From a virus, in the IMG/VR virus record IMGVR_UViG_3300042935_001876, positions 1 through 47,702 of that record: a stretch of DNA of 47,702 bases, one strand, 5' to 3'. Both the position numbers and the translations under genes were made by a program. Below, piece after piece: positions 34,693-42,288 of this stretch (its first letter is position 1; every line of letters begins with the position of its first letter). Below the pieces are notes generated by a model. That model did not search any database. It had not been told where the DNA came from and was given only the letters and a program-made list of their open reading frames with translations.

Positions 34693-35640
34693 ATGGCAAA
34701 ATTACAAAGTACAGAAATAATAGGAGTTGCAAATAGACCAGCAGTAATATGCGCTGATACTGTATGTTTATGGTTTAATACAACAATTAAACAGTTAGTT
34801 TTCTCATATTCCGGTTTTTCAGGATCCTGGTCGGCAGGGAATGCATTGATAACAGCAAGAGGTTATTTAGCAGGAGCAGGGACGCAGAATGCAGGACTTG
34901 CTATAGGCGGGTATAATGGTAGTATTCTTTCTTGCACGGAAGAATACGATGGTACATCATGGTCAGCAGGCGGAGCATTATCAATAGCAAGATATCGGTT
35001 AGGAGGAGCAGGGACACAGAGTGTAGGACTTGTGTTTGGAGGCCGTAATCCGGGCGCTCTTTCTTGTACAGAAGAATACGATGGGACATCTTGGTTAGCA
35101 GGCGGAGCATTGATAATAGCGAGGTTTGGACCAGCAAGTGCAGGTACACAGGACGCAGGACTTGCATTTGGAGGTTTTGTAAATAATAGTAGTACCTGCA
35201 CTGAAGAGTACAATGGTACATCTTGGTCAACAGGTGGCGCATTGATTAGTTCAAGACATAATTTAGCAGGAGCAGGAACACAGAATGCAGGACTTGCTTT
35301 TGGGGGAACATTTCCAAATGGTGATTGCACTGAAGAATACAACGGCACAACTTGGTTAACAGGTGGTGCATTGATAATAGGAAGAGAAGGTACAGGGACA
35401 GGAACACAGAATGAAGGACTTTTTATAGGAGGCATAGTAACAAATACTGGTGTTTCTTGTACAGAAGAATATGATGGCGCATCTTGGTCAGTAGGTGGGG
35501 CAATGATAGTAGCAAGGCACACACTAGCAGGTGCAGGAACACAAAGCGCAGGACTTGCTATAGGTGGGTATATGAATAATGGAGTTTCTTGTACAGAAGA
35601 GTACACTAAAACAATAACAATAGTAGATTCAATACGATAA
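34693..35640 (+). CDS. Kelch-like six-bladed propeller protein, paralogue 2
   Basis: A 315-aa paralogue with the same lead (IIGVANRPAVICADTVCLWF) and six blades. Variation is concentrated in the loops between the Gly-Gly and the CTEEY strand, such as GGRNPGALSC, GGFVNNSSTC and GGIVTNTGVSC, and in blade cores such as ARFGPASAGTQD. The framework residues barely change, as expected if the loops form a variable binding surface. Joined to its neighbours by 1-nt spacers. Confidence 0.8.
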   Translation: MAKLQSTEIIGVANRPAVICADTVCLWFNTTIKQLVFSYSGFSGSWSAGNALITARGYLAGAGTQNAGLAIGGYNGSILSCTEEYDGTSWSAGGALSIARYRLGGAGTQSVGLVFGGRNPGALSCTEEYDGTSWLAGGALIIARFGPASAGTQDAGLAFGGFVNNSSTCTEEYNGTSWSTGGALISSRHNLAGAGTQNAGLAFGGTFPNGDCTEEYNGTTWLTGGALIIGREGTGTGTQNEGLFIGGIVTNTGVSCTEEYDGASWSVGGAMIVARHTLAGAGTQSAGLAIGGYMNNGVSCTEEYTKTITIVDSIR

Positions 35641-35641
35641 T

Positions 35642-36586
35642 ATGGCAAAATTACAAAGTACAGAAATAATAGGAGTTGCAAATAGACCAGCAGTAATATG
35701 CACTGATACTGTATGTTTATGGTTTGATACAACAAATTTGAAATCAATGGCATCATATTGCACTTTTTTAGGATCCTGGTCTGCAGGAGGTGCATTGATA
35801 ACAGCAAGACTTGGTTTAGCAGGAGCAGGAACACAGAATGAAGGACTTGCTTTTGGAGGATATTGTAATGAAGGTTTATCATGTACAGAAGAATATAATG
35901 GCACAAGTTGGTCAGCAGGGGGTGCATTAATAACAGCAAGACATTTTTTAGCAGGAGCAGGAACAGAAAACGCAGGACTTGCTTTTGGTGGTAGTTATTC
36001 AGGTTCATGTACCGAAGAATATAATGGTACGGCTTGGTCAGCAGGGGGTGCATTGATAGAAGCAAGGAGTTCTTTAGCAGGAGTAGGAACACAGAATGCA
36101 GGACTTGCTATGGGGGGCGGTGGTTATTCTCCAATATCTTGTACAGAAGAATATGATGGTATATCGTGGTCATCAGGCGGTGCATTGATAGAAGCAAGGA
36201 GTTCTTTAGCAGGAGTAGGAACACAAAATGCAGGACTTGCATTAGGAGGTGGTGGTTATGGACCAACATCTTATACAGAAGAATACAATGGCACAACTTG
36301 GACAACAGGAGGTGCATTGATAGAAGGAAGGGGTTCTTTAGCAGGAGCAGGCTCACAGAATGCAGGACTTGCTTTTGGTGGTGCTGCTAGTTATTCTCCA
36401 AAATCTTGTACAGAAGAATATAATGGCACATCTTGGTCATCACGCGGAGCATTATTAATAGCAAGGTGTTCTTTAGCAGGAGCAGGAACACAAAGCGTAG
36501 GGCTTGCTTTTGGAGGAACTCCATCAGGATCTTGTACAGAAGAATATGATGGAGATATTTTAATAATAAGAGACATTATTTTATAA
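35642..36586 (+). CDS. Kelch-like six-bladed propeller protein, paralogue 3
   Basis: A 314-aa paralogue with the same lead and six blades. Two adjacent blades carry near-identical ALIEARSSLAGVGTQNAGLA segments, one of which is identical at DNA level over 88 nt to paralogue 1. It ends differently from its neighbours: the last blade runs into DGDILIIRDIIL rather than the usual KTI-x-IVDSIR tail, so the 3' end of the array has been replaced or truncated. Confidence 0.8.
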   Translation: MAKLQSTEIIGVANRPAVICTDTVCLWFDTTNLKSMASYCTFLGSWSAGGALITARLGLAGAGTQNEGLAFGGYCNEGLSCTEEYNGTSWSAGGALITARHFLAGAGTENAGLAFGGSYSGSCTEEYNGTAWSAGGALIEARSSLAGVGTQNAGLAMGGGGYSPISCTEEYDGISWSSGGALIEARSSLAGVGTQNAGLALGGGGYGPTSYTEEYNGTTWTTGGALIEGRGSLAGAGSQNAGLAFGGAASYSPKSCTEEYNGTSWSSRGALLIARCSLAGAGTQSVGLAFGGTPSGSCTEEYDGDILIIRDIIL

Positions 36587-36657
36587 ATGTTTTAAAAATC
36601 ATCATACACAATAGTAGATTGCGTCTTATAATTATAAAACCTATAAATAAAAAATTA

Positions 36658-37545
36658 ATGGATTTAACAACAGAAAAAATTTTAGTATGGCACATTCAAG
36701 GTGGATTAGGAAAGAATGTTGCAGCTACATCATTACCAAAGACAATAAAAGAAATTTATCCAGATAGACAACTTATAATGGTTGTATCATATCCTGAAGT
36801 TTTTCTAAATAATCCTTATGTTGATAGGGTGTATCCATTAGGTAATTGCCCCTACTTTTACCAGGATTTTGTAGAGAACAAGGATACTCTTGTTTTTAGA
36901 CATGAGCCGTATCATCAAACGGGTCATATACATAAGGAGAAGCATCTGGTAAGTAACTGGTGTGATTTGCTTAATATAGAGTATAGCAATCAGATACCCC
37001 AACTTTTCCCAAATTACGCAGAGAAGGTTAATGCAAAGAAATGGTTTAGGGATAAACCAGTGGTGGTATTACAAACATCTGGTGGTGATTTAGAATCAAA
37101 GAATATATATTCTTGGTGTAGGGATATGCCACAAGATATTGCACAATTGATTGTTGACAAGTACAAGGACAGCCACCATATATTCCATATAACAAGGAAA
37201 GGTGGTTATGTTTTGAATGATACAGAGAGGCTTGATGTTAAGTTATCTAATATGGAGTTGTTTAGTATATTGACAGTTTCGTCCAAGAGATTTTTAATAG
37301 ATTCTTCTTTGCAACATGCGGCAGTTGCTATTAATTTGCGGTCAACTGTGTTTTGGATTGGAACATCACCCAAGGTTTTTGGGTATGACTTGCACAATAA
37401 TATTGTTGCAAATCAGCCCAAAAACAAGAACCAATTAATTGGTTCATACTTGTTTGACTATCAGTTTGATTTTAATGTACATGAGTGTCCGTATAGCACA
37501 TTGGATGAAATGTTTGATATGGATTTTGTTATATCAAATATTTAA
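36658..37545 (+). CDS. GT9/heptosyltransferase-like glycosyltransferase
   Basis: A 295-aa GT-B-type protein; I use the ATG at 36658 instead of the TTG at 36619, because the first strand (KILVWHIQGGLGKNVAATSL) then lies at the N-terminus as in GT9 enzymes. Further family-like parts are the strand VVVLQTSGGDLESKNIYSW near residue 140 and the donor-site region FLIDSSLQHAAVAINLRSTV followed by FWIGTSPKVFG, comparable to the D-x-x-x-x-H-x-A-A and F-G-x-T region of heptosyltransferases. Probable sugar donor: an ADP-heptose-type or similar nucleotide sugar from the host. It converges with, and overlaps by 12 nt, a second glycosyltransferase gene. Family likeness is moderate; the donor is not proven. 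Confidence 0.65.
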   Translation: MDLTTEKILVWHIQGGLGKNVAATSLPKTIKEIYPDRQLIMVVSYPEVFLNNPYVDRVYPLGNCPYFYQDFVENKDTLVFRHEPYHQTGHIHKEKHLVSNWCDLLNIEYSNQIPQLFPNYAEKVNAKKWFRDKPVVVLQTSGGDLESKNIYSWCRDMPQDIAQLIVDKYKDSHHIFHITRKGGYVLNDTERLDVKLSNMELFSILTVSSKRFLIDSSLQHAAVAINLRSTVFWIGTSPKVFGYDLHNNIVANQPKNKNQLIGSYLFDYQFDFNVHECPYSTLDEMFDMDFVISNI

Positions 37546-40257
37546 ATTTGTATGCTGTTTCAAATTAAGTATAACATCTTCGGGTGTTATACTTTTTTGG
37601 CATTCGTGTTGTCTGGATGTTCCTTTATGTATTGGGCACCAGTTCCAATCTCCTTTATCAAATTTGAAGTTTGGGTTTGTCCAACAAGAGTTGCATACAT
37701 TATGATTATATATTCTTGTTGTATTTGTTGTGAATTCATGATTTAAATCAGTGAAATTGTTAATCATAACCACATGTTTATTAATTGCCCAACTTAACCA
37801 ACTCAAGCCACTTCCCAGACCAATGAATATTTCAGAATGGTGAATATAATTCATAATGTTATTTATGTCATAATTGTTTGGAGTTATGGCATTTTTGATA
37901 TTATTTCCTTCTTTTGAAATGTTTATAACGGTATATCCTTTGCTATTTAAAAATTCTGTTAGTTCATCCCATCCATTTGGGTATAGCCAGAATTTTAAGG
38001 CTGATGTGGAGTGGGTTGCAATTGTTATGTATTTTTCTTTTATGGGTCTTTTCTTTGGTATGAAATCAATGGTTGGTTTTATTTCGGTATAATCTAGGCC
38101 AAGGATATTTGTTGCTGTCATTTGTAATGGTATTATATTTGGTAATATTGGTTCCATTTGATTATTATAGAACCAACCAAGGGTATATTTTGCATGTATA
38201 TTTTGGGCAACTTGACCAGGTATAATGAACTCAATGTTTGGATATGTTTTTTCAAAGAAGTTATTCCAGAAGGTTGATGCAACAACCTTGCAATTATGTT
38301 TTTTTGAGAATTCATCAATGTAAGGCATCCATGCAACGGAATCACCAAGAGATTTTGAATCAATGGCAATATAAACCCTTTTATTGGTTAAATCCATATT
38401 AAAGACATGTTTCCCTTTTTGGTTGCTAACAGTGATTTCCCAATCAACAAAATATTTTATGGATGATTTTGTCCAATTGTTTCTCCCAATATTTGATTTG
38501 TATTCAATTTTGTTTGTTTTTTTATTTTTGAATGTAATATCATATCTTATGTTTGGACCACCAGTTATTTCAACAAATGGACCATCAATAAAATTAATAT
38601 TAATATTTGGTTCAATATCAGTTGTTTTTAATTCATATATGTCAAAACTTGAAAATTGGTTATGAACACCTTCCAAGTCTGTTGTTACTTTATCAGTTAA
38701 GCATTTTTCAACAACATTAAACTTATAATCTTTGATTAAATCATACATTTTTTCCTCAAACTTCTTGAAGTTGATATAAAATATTAATTTTGTTTTGTAA
38801 TAGTTAAATAACTCCAATAATGGGGTTATGTTGCCAGAAAAGAAATTGGTTTTATATCCATCATTTTTATCTATGTTATTATTGTAATATAAAATTAAAT
38901 CCTTTGAATTAAGCTGTTTATAATTATCATTTAATGTGTCAGAATATATTAATGTATCATAATTTACAATATGTATTTTCTTTTTGTTTAATTTATCTGC
39001 AAAGTTGACACCCTGCTTTATTAAGTTATAAACTCCAAAACTATGTTCAAAAGGCATTGAAGTACTTGTTTTTTCCCCTTTTGCATTTATCTTCCAATAT
39101 TCAAATATAACATTATGTTCTTCATATTCATCTTTATCCAATAATTGATTATCTTTTGAATATAATACATAATCACATAATGATTGGGTTTCTTCATCAA
39201 CTGGTTTATTGCATGATAATATGATTTCTGTATTGATGGTTGACAAACATCTTTTTAGCATATTTTTTCTAAATAAGTTATTTGTGTGAGCCAATACAAT
39301 GGTTACTTCATCTTCATTTCTTTTTTTATCTTCATTCAATAGATTGATTAATAATTTCTTATTCTCTTCTGGGTTATCTGTGGAATATACTGCCTTATTA
39401 TCATAATAATTTTCATATGTATGTAAGTTTTTTGTTATAATTTTAAGACCAAAGGATGATGCTTCTTTTAATGATAAGGGATTCAATTCATATATTGATG
39501 GGAAATAGAATAAATCAGACGCTTCATAATAATTCAATGGGTTTTCTTGTTCCCCGTGTATAACGCAATTCTTTGGTAAATCATCCAATATTGGTTTCCA
39601 ATATTCATAGAAGTTTCCAGCCATATTTCCAACAAAATGAAATATTATTTTCTCATCTTGGCACAATCTAGCGACTTCAATTATTTCCTTTTGGTTTTTA
39701 CCTTGTGTAAATAATCCAACATGTAGGACATGTTTATAAGAGGGGTCAAATCCAAGGAGTTCTTGTTTTTGCTTTTTCTTTGGTATTTTCTTTGGAATGT
39801 GGTATTCCCATATGGTTAATGGAACTCCTGTTTTTACAAATTGCTTCTTGCTCCATTCTGATACTAAGATATATTTATCTGGATGAAATTTTATATCATT
39901 TGGATTTGTCCATGATCCATGTGTGGTGACAAATATCTTATAACCTTGGTCACGTTGAAATATCTTGAAAAGGATATCATCTGACAAATTGAATTCAGGT
40001 ACTTCTTGAAAATGAATAATGTCAGGACTAATGTTATTTATGTGTGTTAATATTTCAGATTTATCATCCCCAAGTGTAATAACATTTACAAGTTCTTTAA
40101 TCTTATTCTTTTGTACAACATAATCACCGCTTACATTTGCTATTTCAATGACATAAATATTATATACAGGAAGAAATTCTTCAATTTGTTTGAGAAGATA
40201 TTGCGGTAAACCCCCAGTTGATAAATGCGGTGTTACAAATAATAATTTTTCTTTCAT
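37534..40257 (-). CDS. Glycosyltransferase fusion: GT4 plus iron-finger O-heptosyltransferase-like domain
   Basis: A 907-aa cytoplasmic enzyme, alone on the minus strand. Residues 1 to about 310 form a GT4-type GT-B domain (TPHLSTGGLPQYLL; LHVGLFTQGKNQKEIIEVAR; PSIYELNPLSLKEASSFGLK, carrying the E-x7-E element). Residues about 315-530 are a divergent region, possibly a degenerate GT-A domain. Residues about 545-907 resemble bacterial autotransporter heptosyltransferases (TibC/Aah, TIGR04414): a beta lead-in (FVEITGGPNIRYDITF), YFVDWEITV, SKSLGDSVAWMPYIDEF, and the iron finger with Cys855, Cys858, Cys874, Cys886 in VCNSCW, GDWNWCPIHKG and HEC. TibC-family enzymes add heptose to serines of repetitive surface proteins, so Ser-rich phage fibre repeats are plausible acceptors. 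That link is inference. Confidence 0.78.
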   Translation of the reverse strand: MKEKLLFVTPHLSTGGLPQYLLKQIEEFLPVYNIYVIEIANVSGDYVVQKNKIKELVNVITLGDDKSEILTHINNISPDIIHFQEVPEFNLSDDILFKIFQRDQGYKIFVTTHGSWTNPNDIKFHPDKYILVSEWSKKQFVKTGVPLTIWEYHIPKKIPKKKQKQELLGFDPSYKHVLHVGLFTQGKNQKEIIEVARLCQDEKIIFHFVGNMAGNFYEYWKPILDDLPKNCVIHGEQENPLNYYEASDLFYFPSIYELNPLSLKEASSFGLKIITKNLHTYENYYDNKAVYSTDNPEENKKLLINLLNEDKKRNEDEVTIVLAHTNNLFRKNMLKRCLSTINTEIILSCNKPVDEETQSLCDYVLYSKDNQLLDKDEYEEHNVIFEYWKINAKGEKTSTSMPFEHSFGVYNLIKQGVNFADKLNKKKIHIVNYDTLIYSDTLNDNYKQLNSKDLILYYNNNIDKNDGYKTNFFSGNITPLLELFNYYKTKLIFYINFKKFEEKMYDLIKDYKFNVVEKCLTDKVTTDLEGVHNQFSSFDIYELKTTDIEPNININFIDGPFVEITGGPNIRYDITFKNKKTNKIEYKSNIGRNNWTKSSIKYFVDWEITVSNQKGKHVFNMDLTNKRVYIAIDSKSLGDSVAWMPYIDEFSKKHNCKVVASTFWNNFFEKTYPNIEFIIPGQVAQNIHAKYTLGWFYNNQMEPILPNIIPLQMTATNILGLDYTEIKPTIDFIPKKRPIKEKYITIATHSTSALKFWLYPNGWDELTEFLNSKGYTVINISKEGNNIKNAITPNNYDINNIMNYIHHSEIFIGLGSGLSWLSWAINKHVVMINNFTDLNHEFTTNTTRIYNHNVCNSCWTNPNFKFDKGDWNWCPIHKGTSRQHECQKSITPEDVILNLKQHTNLNI

Positions 40258-40370
40258 TTTTTTATTTTTTTATTTTTAAAATAATATAATTTTCATACAA
40301 ATCAATATTTTAATATGTAAAATTATTAATTTTAATTTATATTTTTATATGGATATTATACATTACTTAA

Positions 40371-40378
40371 TATTTATA
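40371..40378 (+). promoter_or_regulatory. TATTTATA promoter-like element in the divergent gap
   Basis: Exact TATTTATA 18 nt before the ATG at 40397. The 139-nt gap 40258-40396 separates it from the divergent glycosyltransferase gene, whose own upstream side is T-rich but lacks the octamer. Confidence 0.45.
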
Positions 40379-40396
40379 TCTTAAATACTATTTTAC

Positions 40397-40624
40397 ATGA
40401 CAAATATAAGTGTTAACATTTTTGGTATAACTGGGCAAAGCCCTTATGATATTTATATTTGTCAACCATCTATAAATGATTGTATTTATATAAATACCAT
40501 TTCTGGAACCACATATTCTTTTGATTTACCAAAACCAATAGATAATAATATCCAATACCTTGTTAAGATTATTGATAATAATAATAGATTAATAACAAGT
40601 GTGGTAAATGTTTCAAACAACTAA
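40397..40624 (+). CDS. Single-domain adhesin-like protein
   Basis: A 75-aa protein equal to one copy of the small beta domain found twice in the protein at 21409: MTNISVNIFGITGQSPYDIYI aligns with MTNIIISSISGATPLNIYV, and both end with a conserved I-x-D-x-(N/E) strand. No cysteine closes the domain here. It leads the second adhesin block behind a TATTTATA element, 6 nt before the next gene. Presumably a structural spacer or adhesin subunit. Confidence 0.62.
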   Translation: MTNISVNIFGITGQSPYDIYICQPSINDCIYINTISGTTYSFDLPKPIDNNIQYLVKIIDNNNRLITSVVNVSNN

Positions 40625-40630
40625 TTTAAT

Positions 40631-42277
40631 ATGGGGGTAACTTTATTCAAAGATTGTGCGGGGGATTATAAGTTTAGATTTAATTTGAAGGCTGTAAATC
40701 CAAATGTAGGGGATGTTTTTAGTATAGATGGCATTTATTTTAGTGGATTTGCAAGTGTTATTGAATATGCTGAAATTGGTGATTTGTTTGATTCAGATGG
40801 TACATTATTTGTTCAACAGAGGCAGTGTCCAGAAGTGATTGAGGAAATTCAAGAGGTTTTTGTGCATAAAATAATTGAGGAGGTTGAAGAGATTATTGAA
40901 CCAGAAGTGGTTGAGGAAGTTCAAGAGGTTGTTGAGCCAGAAGTGATTGAGGAAGTTCAAGAGATTTTTGTGTATAAAATAATTGAGGAAGTTGAAGAGA
41001 TTGTTGAACCTGAAGTAATTGAGGAAATTCAAGAGGTTTTTGTGCATGAAATAATTGAGGAAGTTGAAGAGGTTGTTGAGCCAGAAGTGGTTGAGGTATT
41101 CCAAGTGCCTTTTAACCCCGGTGTATCCCCAGGTGATGCCATACAAGATTTTTGTGTATCGCCAACTTATTCTATTTTGGGTACAAATGTTGGTAATTTT
41201 TCTGTTGCTGATGTTTTATATGATGATTATGTTTATTATACTGGTGAAACAAGTGGTGTCATTTATTTTAATACAGATTTGGAACAATGGTGTTTAAGTG
41301 GTTCTTTGGGTGGTTCTTGTTTATTAACTGGTAAATCACCTTGTTATGGGGAACTTAATCCTGATTTATATGAGGGTATTGTGTTTAGTGGAAATTGTCC
41401 AACACCAACCCCAAGCCCAGCATCTTGTGATATTGTTGATTTTTCTGCATATTTTAATTGTGAGTTATCTGCTTCAACAACTCCAACCCCAACTATTACC
41501 CCAACTCCAACTATAACCCCAACAATGACAATAACACCATCTTCAACTGGGGGATTGGCAGTTAATGTGGGGATGTCAGCATATACTTATGCATATCCAA
41601 GTTCTACCCCATCAATGACCCCTTCTGTAACAGCAACAAATGATAGATTGATTGGTGGAAGTTTGAATTATGAGATGATGAGTAGAGTGTTTAGTTTTAA
41701 AGGTGTTAGGGTATTGGTTGATTGTAATACAAATGAGGAAGTGTATACAACACAAGATTTGATTTTAAGTGGGGTTCCAATTAAAGTGGGGGACATTATC
41801 AGAACATCAAACAATGGTGTCCAGAGGTGCTTCACATATGATAGGAATGAATCTACTGGTAGTTCAAATATTAGCATTCAAACAATATTGAATGTTTATA
41901 CTGGAACAACGTGTTCAAGTTGTGCAATAACACCAACACCAACACCAACTATGACAATGACCCCAAGCGTAACAATTACACCAAGTATTACATTAACACC
42001 ATCTCCAACATCAAATCTTTTACATGTATTTGAGAGTTGCATTCCTTTGGATGGAAATACAATTAATTCACAATTAATTCAGAATATTGGAATTGGTATT
42101 CCTATTGGTTTTGTTATTAAGGATTCTGATAATAATTGTTGGACATATTTGGGTGCATTTGATAAATCATATACTCCAGTTGGTAATATAAATTATTTCA
42201 CATATACGGGAAATTATTTTGATACAAATGGGGGAACATTCATTGATTGTGTGAATTGTTTAAATAATTTGAGTTAA
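40631..42277 (+). CDS. Tail protein with acidic 24-aa repeats and Pro-Thr tracts
   Basis: A 548-aa protein. A beta domain of about 65 aa (GVTLFKDCAGDYKFRF, later GDLFDSDGTLFVQQ) is followed by about 90 residues of strongly acidic repeat: three 24-aa units of the type EVIEEIQEVFVHKIIEEVEE ending (I/V)EP, plus a 12-aa half unit. Then come Cys-containing beta domains separated by Pro-Thr tracts ([38 protein letters not shown]). A repeated element has the form VFSIDGIYFSGF...DLFDSDGT and recurs loosely as DIIRTSNNGVQRCFTYD and FVIKDSDNNCWTYLG. Extended, multi-domain, modifiable: most likely a tail appendage. No enzymatic motif. Confidence 0.7.
   Translation: MGVTLFKDCAGDYKFRFNLKAVNPNVGDVFSIDGIYFSGFASVIEYAEIGDLFDSDGTLFVQQRQCPEVIEEIQEVFVHKIIEEVEEIIEPEVVEEVQEVVEPEVIEEVQEIFVYKIIEEVEEIVEPEVIEEIQEVFVHEIIEEVEEVVEPEVVEVFQVPFNPGVSPGDAIQDFCVSPTYSILGTNVGNFSVADVLYDDYVYYTGETSGVIYFNTDLEQWCLSGSLGGSCLLTGKSPCYGELNPDLYEGIVFSGNCPTPTPSPASCDIVDFSAYFNCELSASTTPTPTITPTPTITPTMTITPSSTGGLAVNVGMSAYTYAYPSSTPSMTPSVTATNDRLIGGSLNYEMMSRVFSFKGVRVLVDCNTNEEVYTTQDLILSGVPIKVGDIIRTSNNGVQRCFTYDRNESTGSSNISIQTILNVYTGTTCSSCAITPTPTPTMTMTPSVTITPSITLTPSPTSNLLHVFESCIPLDGNTINSQLIQNIGIGIPIGFVIKDSDNNCWTYLGAFDKSYTPVGNINYFTYTGNYFDTNGGTFIDCVNCLNNLS
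40832..41100 (+). repeat. 72-bp tandem repeat encoding acidic units
   Basis: Three 72-bp units and one 36-bp half unit encode alternating Glu-rich stretches with Val/Ile and periodic E-P. Sequence between units is nearly identical with a few substitutions, so expansion is fairly recent and the frame is kept. Confidence 0.82.
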
Positions 42278-42288
42278 ATATATTATAT

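Larger units (their letters stand above)
33741..36586 (+). repeat. Triple tandem array of kelch-propeller genes
   Basis: Three genes of 316, 315 and 314 codons lie head to tail, 1 nt apart (TAA-T-ATG). Exact DNA identities include a 47-nt start shared by all three, 78 nt spanning the junctions at 34675-34752 and 35624-35701, and 88 nt at 34142-34229 and 36163-36250. A 44-nt exact match also links 34356-34399 with 29365-29408 in the giant fibre. These stretches are long enough for homologous exchange or copy-number change. Confidence 0.88.

Noticed and set aside
36642-36649. TATAAATA, the T4 late promoter consensus, before the GT9-like gene
   Set aside because: Only 8 nt from the ATG and in opposite sense to the octamer used elsewhere; likely chance in AT-rich DNA.
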